Below, in pieces: positions 37,794-38,115 of a DNA stretch of 38,115 nt. Every line of letters starts with the position of its first letter. Position 1 is the stretch's first letter. Source of the DNA: Betaproteobacteria bacterium UBA2592 (GTDB lineage Bacteria > Pseudomonadota > Gammaproteobacteria > Burkholderiales > Rhodocyclaceae). The position numbers were made by a program, and so were the translations under genes. The stretch lies in contig DDKS01000032.1 in the NCBI GenBank assembly GCA_002340095.1, positions 1-38,115 on the forward strand, written 5' to 3'. The notes beneath the pieces were generated by a model, which searched no databases, was not told the DNA's origin, and was given only the letters and a program-made list of their open reading frames with translations.

Positions 37794-37822
37794 TTGAACC
37801 GGAAGCAAAGGCAGCATACAAT
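37794..37822 (+). promoter_or_regulatory. Predicted promoter of tRNA-Gly(CCC)
   Basis: TTGAAC (37794-37799), exactly 17 bp, then TACAAT (37817-37822). Its start would be near 37829, about 35 nt before the mature tRNA. Confidence 0.7.
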
Positions 37823-37862
37823 CCGCCTTCGCCACGTTCCTGCACTCAGCCGGAACCCCCAG

Positions 37863-37936
37863 GCGGGCGTCGTATAATGGTAATACCCTAGCTTCCCAAG
37901 CTAGAGCCGTGGGTTCGATTCCCATCGCCCGCTCCA
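37863..37936 (+). tRNA. tRNA-Gly (anticodon CCC)
   Basis: The 74-nt cloverleaf begins GCGGGCG and has a D-arm with AATGGTAAT. The perfect anticodon stem CTAGC/GCTAG encloses the loop TTCCCAA (anticodon CCC, reads GGG), followed by T-loop TTCGATT and encoded CCA at 37934-37936. It stands alone with its own promoter and terminator. Confidence 0.95.
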
Positions 37937-37943
37937 GAATGTC

Positions 37944-37974
37944 AAAGGCCAACCTCGAAAGGGTTGGCCTTTTT
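37944..37974 (+). terminator. Rho-independent terminator after tRNA-Gly
   Basis: AAAGGCCAACC, a 7-nt loop, then GGTTGGCCTTT and further T residues. The 11-bp stem begins 8 nt after the tRNA CCA end. It gives the tRNA a complete single-gene transcription unit. Confidence 0.92.
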
Positions 37975-38078
37975 GCCGTCTTGCACACTGTAGCGTCGGC
38001 TGGCTTCACCGCGCGCCACACCCGCCCCTCTGTCGGCGCAGAGTTCTGATGCAGTGCGTTCAACCTAAAAACCTCACC

Positions 38079-38109
38079 ACAGAGACACAAAGACACAAAG
38101 ACACAGAGA
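38079..38109. repeat. Short tandem repeat, unit ACACAAAG
   Basis: About four imperfect copies of an 8-bp unit (ACACAAAG / ACACAGAG) lie at the right edge: ACAGAG, ACACAAAG, ACACAAAG, ACACAGAG. The preceding 37975-38078 holds no gene that I can support. The repeat may continue beyond the window. Confidence 0.75.
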
Positions 38110-38115
38110 GCTTCA

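Noticed and set aside
37767..38096. Minus-strand frame containing MGIEPTALAWEARVLPLYD
   Set aside because: This is the standard antisense translation of a tRNA-Gly gene and it also runs through its terminator.

Overview
The window reads as ordinary chromosome of a GC-rich betaproteobacterium, most likely from the Rhodocyclaceae (Azospira/Dechloromonas-like). This is inferred from gene order and protein character: tRNA-Tyr-Gly-Thr-tuf, pilMNOPQ-aroK-aroB-gltB-gltD, divergent ponA, cyaY/lptM-lysA, a class I PHA synthase and a PhaM-type granule protein. I see no insertion sequence, phage, integrase, CRISPR array or rRNA, and no gene-free stretch longer than about 300 bases.

Layout. 1-400 (minus): a strong sigma70 promoter drives tRNA-Tyr, tRNA-Gly(UCC) and tRNA-Thr into tuf, of which only the first codons are present. 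630-4089: a membrane-associated methyltransferase gene abuts a cache-type hybrid histidine kinase, which converges on a NarL/LuxR-type response regulator with overlapping 3' ends. 4208-5525: a phaM-like gene, then two small envelope genes of unknown function. 5535-7665 (minus): glmU preceded by a membrane-anchored winged-helix protein. 7778-15646 (minus): gltD, gltB, aroB and aroK, with terminators after gltD and between aroB and gltB. 15816-20905 (minus): the type IV pilus assembly operon pilMNOPQ, closed by a terminator.

21062-27151: ponA (PBP1A), cyaY, lptM-lysA and phaC, with a bidirectional terminator between lysA and phaC. 27439-30671: HMG-CoA lyase, two small DUF1289-type four-cysteine proteins, a Spy/CpxP-like periplasmic protein and a divergent lysine-2,3-aminomutase-like radical SAM protein. 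30777-33619 (minus): an M20 amidohydrolase gene followed at once by a 7TMR-DISM diguanylate cyclase gene. 33720-36180: rapZ, then a compact overlapping run of NusG-domain-II protein, Gx-transporter-like membrane protein and ubiX. 36166-37936: mutY, a flavin reductase and tRNA-Gly(CCC), with a terminator and a short 8-bp tandem repeat at the end.

How the parts connect. gltBD (ammonia assimilation) and aroKB (shikimate pathway) are biosynthetic. glmU and ponA supply and polymerise peptidoglycan, and lysA makes lysine from meso-diaminopimelate. pilMNOPQ builds the pilus alignment complex and secretin. phaM and phaC, 21 kb apart, indicate polyhydroxybutyrate storage.

The window is mostly core genome, and I found no clear-cut new multi-gene system. 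The best leads are the gltB leader (a consensus promoter followed within about 20 nt by an intrinsic terminator, with a perfect palindrome upstream), the membrane-tethered winged-helix protein before glmU, the DUF1289/Spy/radical-SAM neighbourhood, the amidohydrolase-diguanylate cyclase pair and the NusG_II-Gx transporter-UbiX overlap.
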